Positions 16,275-24,963 of a DNA stretch of 64,000 bases are shown here, one piece after another; the first letter of the stretch is position 1, and each line of letters opens with the position of its first letter. A model generated the notes under the pieces. That model had not been told where the DNA came from. It worked only from the letters and a program-made list of their open reading frames with translations, and searched no databases. A program made the translations under genes and the position numbers. Origin of the DNA: Erysipelotrichaceae bacterium. GTDB lineage: Bacteria > Bacillota_I > Bacilli_A > Erysipelotrichales > Erysipelotrichaceae. The stretch spans positions 62,001 to 126,000 of the forward strand of contig JAFRZA010000033.1 of NCBI GenBank assembly GCA_017442805.1, in the 5' to 3' direction.

Positions 16275-17219
16275 TTACTTCACCTCACTGTAAGTTCTGA
16301 TGTAGTCGATCATCAGGTCGATGAATTTCCGTCTGTCGACGTCCATGAGCGCCCTGGTGTTGGGCTTGCGGTTGTTGAGATTGCGGATGTCGCCGACGGT
16401 CTGTCCGACGGAGTAGTAGCCTTCGGTCTCAACTTCGACGTACATCTCCTCGATCTGGAAGACTTCCGGATGAATGAGAGCCATTACCGCGCAGAGGTCA
16501 TGCATCGGAGCCCCGGGATAGCCCAGGTTGAGATGGAACTTGTAGAAGAATTCCAGCCAGCGCCAGACGATCTCGCTGACCGGGTTACCGATTTCCTTAA
16601 TGGCTTCAACGTCTTCCGGATAGACCAGCGCCTTTTCGGTGACGTCCAGGCCGGCCATGATGACCTGAATGCCGCTGGAGAAGACGATGTCCGCCGCTTC
16701 CGGGTCGACCAGAATGTTGAACTCGGCAGCCGGCGTCCAGTTACCGTACTTGATGCCGCCGCCCATGATGGAAATGGCTTCGATCTTATCCTTCAGTTCA
16801 GGATAACCCAGTAACAGGGTCGCCACATTGGTTAAGGGTCCGGTAGCGACGATGATGACCTTTTCCTCAGATTCTCTCAGAACGTCAGCCATCAGCTGAG
16901 CCGCTGAGCGGCTGTCCAGCTCCCGTTTCGGTTCCGGCAGAGCCGGGCCGTCCAGACCGCTTTCGCCGTGGACGTTGGTCGGAGCCTGAAGTCTCTGACG
17001 GTAGAGAGGGCAGTTTTTGCCGCGGGCTACCGGTACGTCCAGTCCGATCAGCGCCATGATGCGCTGGCTGTTATAGGCGGCCTTATAGACGTTGCAGTTG
17101 CCGTTAACGGCCGTACAGGCCAGGATCTTCAGGTCCTTTGACGCGTTGGCAACGACCCAGGCGATCGCGTCATCGTGCCCGGGGTCGGCATCCAGTATTA
17201 CAGGTATTGGTTTTTTCAT
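16275..17219 (-). CDS. Inosine/uridine-preferring nucleoside hydrolase
   Basis: 314 aa. It cleaves ribonucleosides to base and ribose. The calcium-binding DADPGHDD motif is at about residues 9-16, with the VATGPLTNVA motif near 122 and EFNILVDPEAA near 165. The ATG at 17219 follows a GAGGAA ribosome site; an in-frame TTG at 17225 is less likely. It is followed directly by the truncated paralogue. deoC genes elsewhere in the window fit nucleoside salvage. Confidence 0.92.
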   Translation of the reverse strand: MKKPIPVILDADPGHDDAIAWVVANASKDLKILACTAVNGNCNVYKAAYNSQRIMALIGLDVPVARGKNCPLYRQRLQAPTNVHGESGLDGPALPEPKRELDSRSAAQLMADVLRESEEKVIIVATGPLTNVATLLLGYPELKDKIEAISIMGGGIKYGNWTPAAEFNILVDPEAADIVFSSGIQVIMAGLDVTEKALVYPEDVEAIKEIGNPVSEIVWRWLEFFYKFHLNLGYPGAPMHDLCAVMALIHPEVFQIEEMYVEVETEGYYSVGQTVGDIRNLNNRKPNTRALMDVDRRKFIDLMIDYIRTYSEVK

Positions 17220-17273
17220 TATCAATTCCTCGCTTGCAATTAAATTATAACATCATTCAAGACATCCGGTTTT

Positions 17274-19094
17274 TCAGTTTTCCGCAAAGACGATCACGCT
17301 GTCCGCCGCGCCCAGCTTGACTCTTTCCTTCAGCGGCGGATTCAGGAGGTACTCTCCCTTGCCGTTCATGATACCCAGCATGATGCATCCCTGGTCAAAC
17401 AGCAGCTGACGGAGCTGAGAAACCTCAAAGTCTCCCGTACAGTGCAATTCGGTAGCCTTCTTCATGAACAGCTCATTGCCTTCGTTGGAGAGGATCTCCC
17501 GGAAGGCCGGCAACAGCCGCGGGTTTTCACCCAGTTGAGCCAGCAGAAGAGAAGACATGTTGGAAGCGACAATGAAGTCGGTATGATCTCCGGTTTCAAT
17601 CAGCACCTGATTCTTTTCTCTCCGCATTTCCGCCGTGATGTTGAATTTCAGGCCGTGTTTTTCCCGGACTTCCCGCAGATTGAGCAGAAGGAAGATAGTA
17701 TGCATGTCAGCTTCTTCTTCATCGCCGTAGTTGCTCTGAATGATGACATGTTCGGAATCCTTCACGATTTCATAAAGAACATTTTCATCGCGCTCGTCGC
17801 CGTCGGTCAGTTCAAGTTCAAATTCGCGGGACTTGCAGATCTTCTTAACCTTTTCGTAGTTGAATTTGTCATAGTTCACGAGAGTTACCTTATTTACGGT
17901 GTCAGGAAGCTCTCTTAAGATCACCAGCAGCGAACTCCGGTTACCGAAGATGGTCGTATTGGAAACCCTCTCCGGTCTGCCGCGGACTGCCCGGGGTTTC
18001 GGCGGAGAGGCTGAGGTGTTTTCCGTCAGCAACGCGGAGTCTTCAGTCGGGGCATAAACCAGAAGTTCGTCTCCTTCCTGAAGCGGCTGATCGTCTTCAG
18101 GATTCATCATGATCTTTTCATCGCGGACGATGCCGACCGGTACGCCGCCATCCATCTGTCCGAGAAGGTCACGGAAGGAAAGGCCCGTCATCTGAGAGCG
18201 GCGGATGATGTATAATTCCGATCCTTCAAAGTCGAAGATGTCCCGGAAAACCCGGGAGAGCCCGGCCTGGTTGCAGGAATGGGCAATGAGTTTTCCCCGG
18301 GCGTCGCTGAACTGCAGCGCCGTTATGTTGTGCCTTTCAGCCAGCAACGGAGGGAAGCGGTTTTCGTCCTTGGCGAGAATGGAATTGATGCGCACATCGG
18401 TAAGGCCGCACTTTTCCACCAGATGAGAAAGGGCCAGCAGGATCTTTACGGTCCTGTCATCGTCCGTAGGGCTGACAATGACGGTCCGGCAGCTGGAAAT
18501 GGCCAGCTTTTCCAGGGAAACCGAATCTAGGGGATCCACGGTCCGGCAGACGATCCGGACATTATCCGGTATCTCAAAGTTGTCAGAAATGTTTTCTTCC
18601 AGTTCATCCCGTTCCATTTCGGCGCCGATGACGATGGTGCACGGCTGATCCCGGGCGGCCAGGATCAGCTGGCGGAGAAGCGTATATTCACCGGAATAGA
18701 AGCCGATGAGAACGATGTGATCCTTTTCGATGACCAGGGAATTGCCTTTTCGCAGGCCGACGATCTTTTCCTCGATGGCGCTGCTGAAAATGCCGATCAA
18801 TACGCTGGTTACCAGCAGTCCGGCCAGAGCGGCCAGAGCCATCATGCAGATGTAGCCGATGCTTCCTTCTTCAAAGGAAGGCATCCAGGCGTTGATGATG
18901 GTTGCCAGGCTGTCCCAGAGAACGCCGATGAAGCCCTGGTCTTCGCTGAATCCGCAGGAAAAGATGATGGCCGCTATTAGCAGTACTACTAGAAGAGTAA
19001 AGATCAAAAGGATCCTTACCAGGCCAACGCTGCCCTTTGACATCTGGTTGTCAAACCAGTAGGTGAAGCGGTCTTTAAGAGATGGTTTGTTCAT
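17274..19094 (-). CDS. Castor/Pollux-type ion channel-like protein with RCK domains
   Basis: 606 aa. Two N-terminal membrane regions (about residues 25-50 and 80-105) are followed by two RCK/TrkA-N-like nucleotide-binding units with a hydrophobic strand DHIVLIGFYSGEYTLLRQL near 125, a TrkA-C-like segment near 300, and a second unit with SLLVILRELPDTVNKVTLV near 385. This is the layout of the CASTOR/POLLUX/DMI1 family, cation channels first known from plants with many bacterial homologues. The ion is not proven; K+ or Ca2+ is possible. The ribosome site AGGAGGAAA is strong. A c-di-AMP receptor in the window hints at K+ control in this organism, but no direct link is visible. Confidence 0.8.
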   Translation of the reverse strand: MNKPSLKDRFTYWFDNQMSKGSVGLVRILLIFTLLVVLLIAAIIFSCGFSEDQGFIGVLWDSLATIINAWMPSFEEGSIGYICMMALAALAGLLVTSVLIGIFSSAIEEKIVGLRKGNSLVIEKDHIVLIGFYSGEYTLLRQLILAARDQPCTIVIGAEMERDELEENISDNFEIPDNVRIVCRTVDPLDSVSLEKLAISSCRTVIVSPTDDDRTVKILLALSHLVEKCGLTDVRINSILAKDENRFPPLLAERHNITALQFSDARGKLIAHSCNQAGLSRVFRDIFDFEGSELYIIRRSQMTGLSFRDLLGQMDGGVPVGIVRDEKIMMNPEDDQPLQEGDELLVYAPTEDSALLTENTSASPPKPRAVRGRPERVSNTTIFGNRSSLLVILRELPDTVNKVTLVNYDKFNYEKVKKICKSREFELELTDGDERDENVLYEIVKDSEHVIIQSNYGDEEEADMHTIFLLLNLREVREKHGLKFNITAEMRREKNQVLIETGDHTDFIVASNMSSLLLAQLGENPRLLPAFREILSNEGNELFMKKATELHCTGDFEVSQLRQLLFDQGCIMLGIMNGKGEYLLNPPLKERVKLGAADSVIVFAEN

Positions 19095-19233
19095 GGGGTT
19101 TCCTCCTGAATGGCTGTTTGCCGGTATTTGATGATCTTTGTTTCCTGTTGAAGCAGGACAGGAAGCCTTTTCTCTATTATAATTCAGCAGCCGCCGGAAA
19201 CGCTACCTGCCCGGCAGCGGTTTTCCAAAACAA

Positions 19234-19260
19234 AACCAGGCTTTTGGGCCTGGTTCTGTA
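19234..19260 (-). terminator. rpmE terminator
   Basis: 8-bp stem AACCAGGC/GCCTGGTT, followed on the minus strand by TTTGTTTTG. Confidence 0.8.
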
Positions 19261-19275
19261 TTTCTGCATATTTTC

Positions 19276-19494
19276 TTACTTTTCGTTCTTCTGATCGAAT
19301 CCGTATTTCTTGTTGAACTGATCAATACGGCCTGCAGCCTGCTGGAAACGCTGTCTGCCGGTGTAGAACGGATGGCAGTTTGAGCAGGTATCAACCTTGA
19401 TTTCCTTCTTGGTTGAATGAGTCATGAACTCGTTGCCGCATGATGCGCAGACAACCTTAGTTTCATACATAACAGGGTGGATCTTTTCTTTCAT
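19276..19494 (-). CDS. rpmE: 50S ribosomal protein L31, zinc-binding type
   Basis: 72 aa. Two CxxC pairs (CASC and CSNC) bind zinc, and the [10 protein letters not shown] signature and FNKKYG end are typical of L31. The start MKEKIHP at 19494 follows GGCGGAAGGAGAA; a longer frame is nonconserved. The promoter lies at 19548-19576 on the minus strand. Confidence 0.96.
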   Translation of the reverse strand: MKEKIHPVMYETKVVCASCGNEFMTHSTKKEIKVDTCSNCHPFYTGRQRFQQAAGRIDQFNKKYGFDQKNEK

Positions 19495-19547
19495 TTTCTT
19501 CTCCTTCCGCCTTGGATATCCGATCAATCCAAAGTAAGTGCTTTTAA

Positions 19548-19576
19548 ATGTTAACACACTTGAAAGGTCATTTCAA
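19548..19576 (-). promoter_or_regulatory. rpmE promoter
   Basis: Minus strand -35 TTGAAA (19571-19576), 17-nt spacer, -10 TAACAT (19548-19553). Confidence 0.6.
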
Positions 19577-19580
19577 GCAG

Positions 19581-20345
19581 TTATTTATTCATGTTGTAAA
19601 TAATGTCCAGACCTTCCAGCATCAGGTCATTATCCAGGATGATCTTGCTTTCGCAATAGGGGACAATAAGCTTGGCCAGACCTCCGGTCGCGACGACCTT
19701 CATGTCATAGCCCATCTCCTTCTTCATCTTGGCGATCATGCCGTCCAGCAGCGAAGCCTGCCCGTAAACCAGGCCGCTCTGCATGGCTTCGACGGTTCCG
19801 CCGTTGATGACCTTCTTCGGCGCGGCGATGTCGATCATCGGCAGCTTGGACGCGCTGTTGCTCAGGGCGTTAAGGCTGACGACGGCGCCGGGGATGACGG
19901 CTCCGCCCAGGAAGCAGTTTTCCCTGTCTACTACGACCGCGGTCGTGGCCGTGCCCATGTCGATGATGATCAGCGGAGCTCCGTAAAGCTGCATGCCGGC
20001 AACCGAGCCGACAATCAGGTCAGCGCCGACTTCCTTGGGGTCGCCGACCTTTACCTTCAGTCCGGTCTTGACGCCGGGGCCGACGATCAGCGGGGTAATG
20101 CCGGTAACGATCTTGACGGCCTGCTTCAGCGGCGCAGTCAGCGGCGGCACGACGCTGGAAATGATGGCTCCGTCGATTTCGGCGTCTTCGACGCCTCTGA
20201 TCTCCAGAATGGTATGAAGCAGCACCGCGTATTCGGTTGCGGTCTTTTCCAGATCGGTCTTGATCCTTTCACTGAATACCGTCTTGCCTTCCTTAAGCAG
20301 ACCGAATTCAATGTTGGAGTTTCCCATGTCAATGGCAAGTAACAT
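19581..20345 (-). CDS. coaX: Type III pantothenate kinase
   Basis: 254 aa. CoaX phosphorylates pantothenate, the first step of coenzyme A synthesis. It has the ASKHA fold: AIDMGNSNIEFGLL phosphate-1 motif at residues 4-17, GADLIVGSVAG near 105, and IIDMGTATTAVVVD near 123. The start MLLAIDMG at 20345 fits the family. It follows the ECF S-component gene by 10 nt, so uptake and phosphorylation of pantothenate are one operon. Confidence 0.95.
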   Translation of the reverse strand: MLLAIDMGNSNIEFGLLKEGKTVFSERIKTDLEKTATEYAVLLHTILEIRGVEDAEIDGAIISSVVPPLTAPLKQAVKIVTGITPLIVGPGVKTGLKVKVGDPKEVGADLIVGSVAGMQLYGAPLIIIDMGTATTAVVVDRENCFLGGAVIPGAVVSLNALSNSASKLPMIDIAAPKKVINGGTVEAMQSGLVYGQASLLDGMIAKMKKEMGYDMKVVATGGLAKLIVPYCESKIILDNDLMLEGLDIIYNMNK

Positions 20346-20355
20346 AAACAGCCTC

Positions 20356-20943
20356 CTACTTCCTGATGAAGTTGATGATCCTGATGACGATCGGTACCAG
20401 AACGGCATTCAGCAGCAGTTCGAACAGGAAGTTGGTACCGACGATTCCCAGTAAGACGAACTTTCCGGCGTCAGCGAAGCCGAGCATGTCGGAAAACTGC
20501 TGAGTGATCGGCAGAAAGACGGTCATCAGCGCCGCGCAGAAGATGCCGGTGTTGACGATCGGGGCACTGACGGTGGACACGACAGTGGCCAGCAGGTCTC
20601 TCTTGCCGTTAAAGAGCTTGTAAAGCAGACCGGGGATCAGACCGGCCATGGCGCCCTTGACAAGACAGACGCCGACGGTCATGACAGGATTGGTCTGTAA
20701 CATCAGCGTGCTCATCGGCTCGGTACCGCTTAAGACGCCGATGACGACGATGACGCCGAACACCAGGCCCAGGAAGGCTCCGGAAAGCGGTCCGTAGACC
20801 AATGCGCCGATGATGATCGGTATGAGTGAAAGAGTCGGGGTAAAGGTCCCGAACTTAATACCGCTGGCAACAGTCTGCAGCACAACGATGATGGCTGCCA
20901 GCAGGGCTGTTCCCGTCAGTTTCTTTGTATTGGCGTTTCTCAT
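20356..20943 (-). CDS. panT: ECF transporter S component, probably pantothenate (PanT)
   Basis: 195 aa with about six membrane helices. The ATALLAAIIVVLQ-like first helix and GALVYGPLSGAFLGLVFG segment are typical of ECF S components. The substrate is inferred from the operon with coaX. The ATG at 20943 follows GGAGGT. It needs the shared EcfA/A'/T module, which is not in this window. Confidence 0.85.
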   Translation of the reverse strand: MRNANTKKLTGTALLAAIIVVLQTVASGIKFGTFTPTLSLIPIIIGALVYGPLSGAFLGLVFGVIVVIGVLSGTEPMSTLMLQTNPVMTVGVCLVKGAMAGLIPGLLYKLFNGKRDLLATVVSTVSAPIVNTGIFCAALMTVFLPITQQFSDMLGFADAGKFVLLGIVGTNFLFELLLNAVLVPIVIRIINFIRK

Positions 20944-21016
20944 AAATACCTCCGTTTTCATTCCCGTGATCTGCTCCTCGCAGTCCTGATAGGGATATGA
21001 GTACAAAACCAGGAGT

Positions 21017-21044
21017 ATTATAACACCCCCCTGAAAAAGTGCAA
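21017..21044 (-). promoter_or_regulatory. panT-coaX promoter
   Basis: Minus strand -35 TTGCAC (21039-21044), 16-nt spacer, -10 TATAAT (21017-21022) with an upstream TG (extended -10). The 5' leader is about 65 nt. Confidence 0.7.
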
Positions 21045-21045
21045 A

Positions 21046-21071
21046 GAAAAACTCCCATTAGCGGGAGTTCT
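21046..21071 (-). terminator. deoC terminator
   Basis: 7-bp stem AACTCCC/GGGAGTT (21050-21056 with 21063-21069), followed on the minus strand by TTTCTT. It overlaps the upstream end of the panT promoter region. Confidence 0.7.
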
Positions 21072-21077
21072 GTTTCT

Positions 21078-21755
21078 TTACTTAATCATTTCCCGGTACT
21101 GGTCAACGATGACCTTGCCGGCGGAAGTGCCCAGACGGGAAGCCCCGGCTTCGATGAACTTCAGCGCATCAGCAGCGTTGCGGATGCCGCCGGCCGCCTT
21201 GACTTTGACCCTGTCACCGACGCACTCCTTCATTAACCTGACGTCTTCCAGGGTGGCGTTGCCGGTGCCCATGCCGGTCGAGGTCTTGATGAAGTCAATG
21301 CCGGTTTCCACAGCGATCCGGCACAGCGTTCTCTTCTCCTCATCAACCAGGTAGCAGTTCTCGAAAATGACCTTGCAGATGATGCTGTGCTTATGGCAGG
21401 CGGCCACGATCCGCTCCATTTCTTCTCTGACATAGTCCCAGTCCCCGGACTTGACCTTGCCGATGTTGACGACATAGTCGACTTCGCCGGCGCCCTTTTC
21501 AATGGCGTCCTCAGCTTCAAACACCTTGGCTTCAATGGTCATGGCTCCCAGGGGGAAGCCGACGGCGGCGTCGGTGAGGATGTCCGTTCCCTCAAGTTCC
21601 TTATTGCACAGCGGGATGTGGCAGTTGTTGATGGCTACGGTCTTGAAATTGTATTCTCTGGCTGCTTTGCAGAGATTCTTAAGATCCTCATCGGTTGAAT
21701 AGGGCTTAAGCAGGGTATGGTCGATCATCTTGGCTAATTCTTCTGGTTTTAACAT
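21078..21755 (-). CDS. deoC: Deoxyribose-phosphate aldolase
   Basis: 225 aa class I aldolase that splits 2-deoxyribose-5-P into glyceraldehyde-3-P and acetaldehyde. The HTLLKP start, DYVVNIG near residue 102, Schiff-base Lys in FIKTSTG near 156 and second Lys in VKAAGGIR near 186 are all present. It is a single gene with a GGAGACAAAT ribosome region. A second deoC-type gene is at 27390. Confidence 0.95.
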   Translation of the reverse strand: MLKPEELAKMIDHTLLKPYSTDEDLKNLCKAAREYNFKTVAINNCHIPLCNKELEGTDILTDAAVGFPLGAMTIEAKVFEAEDAIEKGAGEVDYVVNIGKVKSGDWDYVREEMERIVAACHKHSIICKVIFENCYLVDEEKRTLCRIAVETGIDFIKTSTGMGTGNATLEDVRLMKECVGDRVKVKAAGGIRNAADALKFIEAGASRLGTSAGKVIVDQYREMIK

Positions 21756-21797
21756 GATTTGTCTCCTTTGTTTTCTGTCCTAATGATAGCACATAAA

Positions 21798-21831
21798 AAG
21801 CCGGCAGGCATGAGAGACGCCTTCCGGCTCA
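21798..21831 (-). terminator. Terminator after P-loop kinase gene
   Basis: Long interrupted stem AGCCGG-AGGC / GCCT-CCGGCT, then TTTTTA on the minus strand. Confidence 0.75.
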
Positions 21832-21836
21832 GAGAT

Positions 21837-22457
21837 TTACTCAGCGAAGAGCTTTCCGATTTCCTCCAGTACTTCATCATAACTGATGGAATTCAGATCA
21901 GTTACATCGATGTCGAACTCCTTACCGAGGTGAATGTGATAGTCCTTGTGTTTGTGGAGATTCCAGAATTCTTCCTTGGTGTAGTCGTAATGCGGGCCGT
22001 TCAGGTACTTGTCGAATTCTTCCAGATGATACCTGTCGCCCAGGTGTCCGGGATGGCGGATGTCGTTTTCGTCACGGCGCTTCTGGCGCTGGTAGATGAC
22101 GTCAAGATCGCCATACAGACAGACGGTCAGGGCTTTGTACCCATTTCTTTCGACTACCTCGGCCAGCGCATCCTTCTGCCGCTGGCAGAAGGGATATTCG
22201 GCTATCAGCGGATCACCGGTCTTCATCTGGCGGTCCAGAAACAGATAGAAGTATTCCAGACTGCGGTCATTGATCGCGACCTTCTCCTCCTGGGAGTCGA
22301 AGCCCAGGATGTCCCAGAAGATCTCCTTGATCTGGTCGTAGGAAACCTCGCGGAACTGCGGGTAGGTTTCCCGGATCTTCCTGGCGGCGTAGCTCTTGCC
22401 GGTTCCCGGCAGGCCGGTAATGAAGACAATGACTTTTCCCGTTTTCTTATTTGTCAT
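21837..22457 (-). CDS. P-loop kinase-like AAA/zeta-type ATPase
   Basis: 206 aa. Walker A GLPGTGKSYAARK is near residues 15-27, with a basic LID-like QRQKRRDE near 123 and a hydrophobic core typical of small-molecule P-loop kinases. I cannot name the substrate; nucleoside, sugar or RNA-end kinases share this outline. The ATG at 22457 follows AAAGGTGA. It stands alone, divergent from the esterase-MazG-dut operon. Confidence 0.65.
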   Translation of the reverse strand: MTNKKTGKVIVFITGLPGTGKSYAARKIRETYPQFREVSYDQIKEIFWDILGFDSQEEKVAINDRSLEYFYLFLDRQMKTGDPLIAEYPFCQRQKDALAEVVERNGYKALTVCLYGDLDVIYQRQKRRDENDIRHPGHLGDRYHLEEFDKYLNGPHYDYTKEEFWNLHKHKDYHIHLGKEFDIDVTDLNSISYDEVLEEIGKLFAE

Positions 22458-22512
22458 CCTGATCACCTTTCTTCTTATATTCATCATACAACAAATGAAA
22501 GCCGGACAGGAA

Positions 22513-22521
22513 TGTTATAAT
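22513..22521 (+). promoter_or_regulatory. Extended -10 promoter of esterase-mazG-dut operon, apparently leaderless
   Basis: TG-T-TATAAT (22513-22521); ATG follows six bases later (22528). There is no clear -35 and no Shine-Dalgarno. Confidence 0.6.
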
Positions 22522-22527
22522 AACAAC

Positions 22528-23154
22528 ATGAAGCATGCGGAACTGATAAACGATCCCGAACTGAACAGAACGGTTTATCTCTTTACTTCTCCGGAGGATA
22601 GCGGACTACTGCCGCATCTGAAAAGCCTGCCGGCCAATTTCGTGCTGCTGGAAGTCGATGACTGGAACGGCGAACTGTCCCCCTGGCCCTTGAAAGCCGG
22701 AAAGATGCAGTTTGCGGGCAGGGGAGAAGAGACGCTCGCGGAGCTGTTAGGGATCAAAGAGATGCATGAATCCCAATACGGCAGCGGAAAGGCCTTCATC
22801 GCCGGCTATTCACTGGCCGGGCTGTTCAGTCTGTATGCTCACCGTTACTTTGACGGAATCGTCAGCTGTTCGTCTTCGCTGTGGTTTCCCGGCTTTACCG
22901 ACCGGCTGAAGGGAAGCGGGATCGACAGGGAAAAGCGCTTCTACCTTTCCCTGGGAGAAAGAGAAGAACAGAGCCGTAATCAGCTTCTGGCCACGGTCGG
23001 CGATCAGACCAGAGGCCTGTATGAATATCTGCGCAATAACGGCAACGACTGCGTGCTGGTCAGTAATCCCGGCGGTCACTTCGATCAGCCGGATGAAAGA
23101 CTTTTGATGGGAATCAGATGGATCCTGGAGGGACAGACAAATGGAAGTAAATGA
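22528..23154 (+). CDS. Alpha/beta-hydrolase, esterase-like
   Basis: 208 aa. The nucleophile elbow GYSLAG is near residue 92, followed by LFSLYAHRYFDG, and a likely catalytic His is in NPGGHFDQ near 184. It resembles the Fes/EstD-like putative esterases often seen as small cytoplasmic proteins. The substrate is unknown. The start is the ATG right after a -10 hexamer. It overlaps the MazG-like gene by 14 nt. Confidence 0.75.
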   Translation: MKHAELINDPELNRTVYLFTSPEDSGLLPHLKSLPANFVLLEVDDWNGELSPWPLKAGKMQFAGRGEETLAELLGIKEMHESQYGSGKAFIAGYSLAGLFSLYAHRYFDGIVSCSSSLWFPGFTDRLKGSGIDREKRFYLSLGEREEQSRNQLLATVGDQTRGLYEYLRNNGNDCVLVSNPGGHFDQPDERLLMGIRWILEGQTNGSK

Positions 23155-23482
23155 ATATCAGAAACTGGCAATGAAGACCTGGAGCAAGCGCCTGCAGGGT
23201 GAAGAGATGCTGATAAACGGGGTGATGGGACTGTGCGGTGAGGCCGGCGAGACCATCGACCTGGTCAAGAAATACCTGCATCAGGGTCATGAACTGAACA
23301 GGGAGAGAGTCATTGAGGAACTGGGAGATGTCTGCTGGTACATTGCCGAACTGGCGACCTACCTGCAGGTCGATTTCTCCGACATTCTGGATTACAATAT
23401 AGAAAAGCTGGCCCGCCGTTATCCCGATGGTTTCAGCGAGCAGCGGTCAGTGCACAGAGAGGAAGAGAAAGATGAAGATTAA
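23141..23482 (+). CDS. MazG-like nucleotide pyrophosphohydrolase
   Basis: 113 aa single MazG/phage-type domain. The metal-binding pattern GLCGEAGETIDLVKK (residues 29-43) and VIEELGDVCWYI (about 59-70) gives the EExxE...EExxD ligand set. Such enzymes hydrolyse (d)NTPs to monophosphates. Overlap with the esterase and dUTPase genes shows one operon, apparently for cleaning the nucleotide pool. Confidence 0.88.
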   Translation: MEVNEYQKLAMKTWSKRLQGEEMLINGVMGLCGEAGETIDLVKKYLHQGHELNRERVIEELGDVCWYIAELATYLQVDFSDILDYNIEKLARRYPDGFSEQRSVHREEEKDED

Positions 23483-23900
23483 CATCCGCAAGCTGAGCGA
23501 GGGCGCCATCATACCTACCCGCGGCTCTTCACAGAGCGCCGGTGTCGACCTCTACAGCAGCGAAAGCGCTGAGGTAGAGGCCGGTCAGACTACCATGATC
23601 AAGACCGGTCTTTCCATCGAGATTCCTGACGGTTATTTCGGTGCGGTCTTCGCCCGCAGCGGTCTGGCTTCCCGGGCCGGATTAAGGCCGGCCAACTGCG
23701 TCGGTGTCATTGACAGTGACTACCGCGGTGAGGTCATCGTTGCCCTCCATAACGATTCCGATGTGACCCGCCAGGTAGAAAAGGGCGAGCGGATCGCCCA
23801 GCTGGTCATCCTTCCCTACCTGAGCGTTGAGTTCAATGAGGTCGAAGAGCTCAGCGAGACGGAAAGACAGGCCGGCGGCTTCGGATCAACCGGCAAATAG
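23472..23900 (+). CDS. dut: dUTP pyrophosphatase
   Basis: 142 aa trimeric-type dUTPase. Motifs in order: SAGVDLYS near residue 22, ARSGLASR near 60, GVIDSDYRGEV near 77 with the catalytic Asp, KGERIAQLV near 99, and the flexible C-terminal arm GGFGSTGK. It prevents uracil incorporation and supplies dUMP. The start ATG 23472 lies within the mazG-like gene end after GAAGAGAAAG. Confidence 0.96.
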   Translation: MKINIRKLSEGAIIPTRGSSQSAGVDLYSSESAEVEAGQTTMIKTGLSIEIPDGYFGAVFARSGLASRAGLRPANCVGVIDSDYRGEVIVALHNDSDVTRQVEKGERIAQLVILPYLSVEFNEVEELSETERQAGGFGSTGK

Positions 23901-23906
23901 GTAAAC

Positions 23907-23941
23907 AAAAGTCATCCCCGCAAAGGAAGGATGACTTTTTG
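23907..23941. terminator. Bidirectional terminator
   Basis: 11-bp stem AAAAGTCATCC/GGATGACTTTT with T run, between convergent dut and the hydrolase gene. Confidence 0.88.
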
Positions 23942-23962
23942 TTAGGGATGATTGAAGGAAAA

Positions 23963-24862
23963 TCAGAGGGTGTTTTCCTTCAGGAACTCGATGACCTTGT
24001 CGGTAACCGGCTTCTGCCAGAAGCTGAAGCGGCCATGGTCGCCGCCGTTCACCAGAACGAAACGGCAGTCGGTACCGCGCTCTTTAAGGGTGTTGTAGAG
24101 TTCAATGCTCTGATCCAGAGAGACCAGGCGGTCCTTGTTGCCGTGAAGAATGATTACCGGCGGCAGCTGTTCCAGCAGCTGAGCGTAACAGGCGAAGTTG
24201 CCCTGGGCGTATTCCTCCTCAGACTGTTCGCCGAAGACCAGCGGCAGCAGCCCTTCGTTGTCCTTCTGGGACAGACCGGTTTCGGTGAAGGCCAGTTTCT
24301 TAACGTTTGTTACACCGTAGTAGTCGATCAGACCCCGCAGTTTCGGCAGCTCATCTTCTTCGTCTTCATTGTCCAGCACCGGTTCGTTCCAGGTGAGGAA
24401 CGCCATGATGGCGGTATGTCCGCCGCTGGAGTCGCCGGAGAGGAAGATGTTGTTGACATCGATCGGGTATTCATCGGCATGGGCCAGGATGTAGCGGGCT
24501 GCGGTCTTGAGGTCCAGGACCTGAGCGGGATACCTGGCAACGTGAGCCGGACGGTACTGGATGATGGCGCAGCCGTAGCCGGCCCGGACATACGGTTCAA
24601 AGTTGCCGATGGAATTATCCAGATTCTGTTCTTCCCAGCCGGATCCCTTAACGTGGATGATCAGCGGGTATTTTCTTTCCAGATCCCGGCCTTCCGGGAA
24701 GACGAAGCGGATGTTCAGGCTGTAATCGTCCTTGACGGCGTACTCAACCAATGGGAGGGTAGTGACGCACAGATTACTGACATCGATCTCCACGGTTTCC
24801 ATTCCTTCGGCCGTGTCCTTCCACATGGGCATGTCGTCATAGGTGTGAATGAAGTTATACAT
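23963..24862 (-). CDS. Alpha/beta-hydrolase (carboxylesterase/lipase-like)
   Basis: 299 aa, no signal peptide. An oxyanion-side IIHVKGSGW segment lies near residue 90, where many relatives have HGGG. The nucleophile GDSSGGH is near 157, a likely acid in HGNKDRLV near 256, and His in GGDHGRF near 285. This is hormone-sensitive-lipase or DLH-like architecture. The ATG at 24862 follows AAGGAGACT. Substrate unknown; possibly deacylation of sugars or xenobiotics. Confidence 0.8.
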   Translation of the reverse strand: MYNFIHTYDDMPMWKDTAEGMETVEIDVSNLCVTTLPLVEYAVKDDYSLNIRFVFPEGRDLERKYPLIIHVKGSGWEEQNLDNSIGNFEPYVRAGYGCAIIQYRPAHVARYPAQVLDLKTAARYILAHADEYPIDVNNIFLSGDSSGGHTAIMAFLTWNEPVLDNEDEEDELPKLRGLIDYYGVTNVKKLAFTETGLSQKDNEGLLPLVFGEQSEEEYAQGNFACYAQLLEQLPPVIILHGNKDRLVSLDQSIELYNTLKERGTDCRFVLVNGGDHGRFSFWQKPVTDKVIEFLKENTL

Positions 24863-24936
24863 GGTAAGTCTCCTTTCGAAGCAGGGGCTTGCTGAAATAA
24901 TTATAACATTGCACCGGCTGTTATCGCCAAAGGAAA

Positions 24937-24956
24937 AGCGCCGGTTAACGGCGCCT
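24937..24956 (-). terminator. Terminator after flavin reductase-like gene
   Basis: 6-bp GC stem GCGCCG/CGGCGC with TTAA loop and a short CTTTTCC on the minus strand. Confidence 0.6.
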
Positions 24957-24963
24957 GACATTC

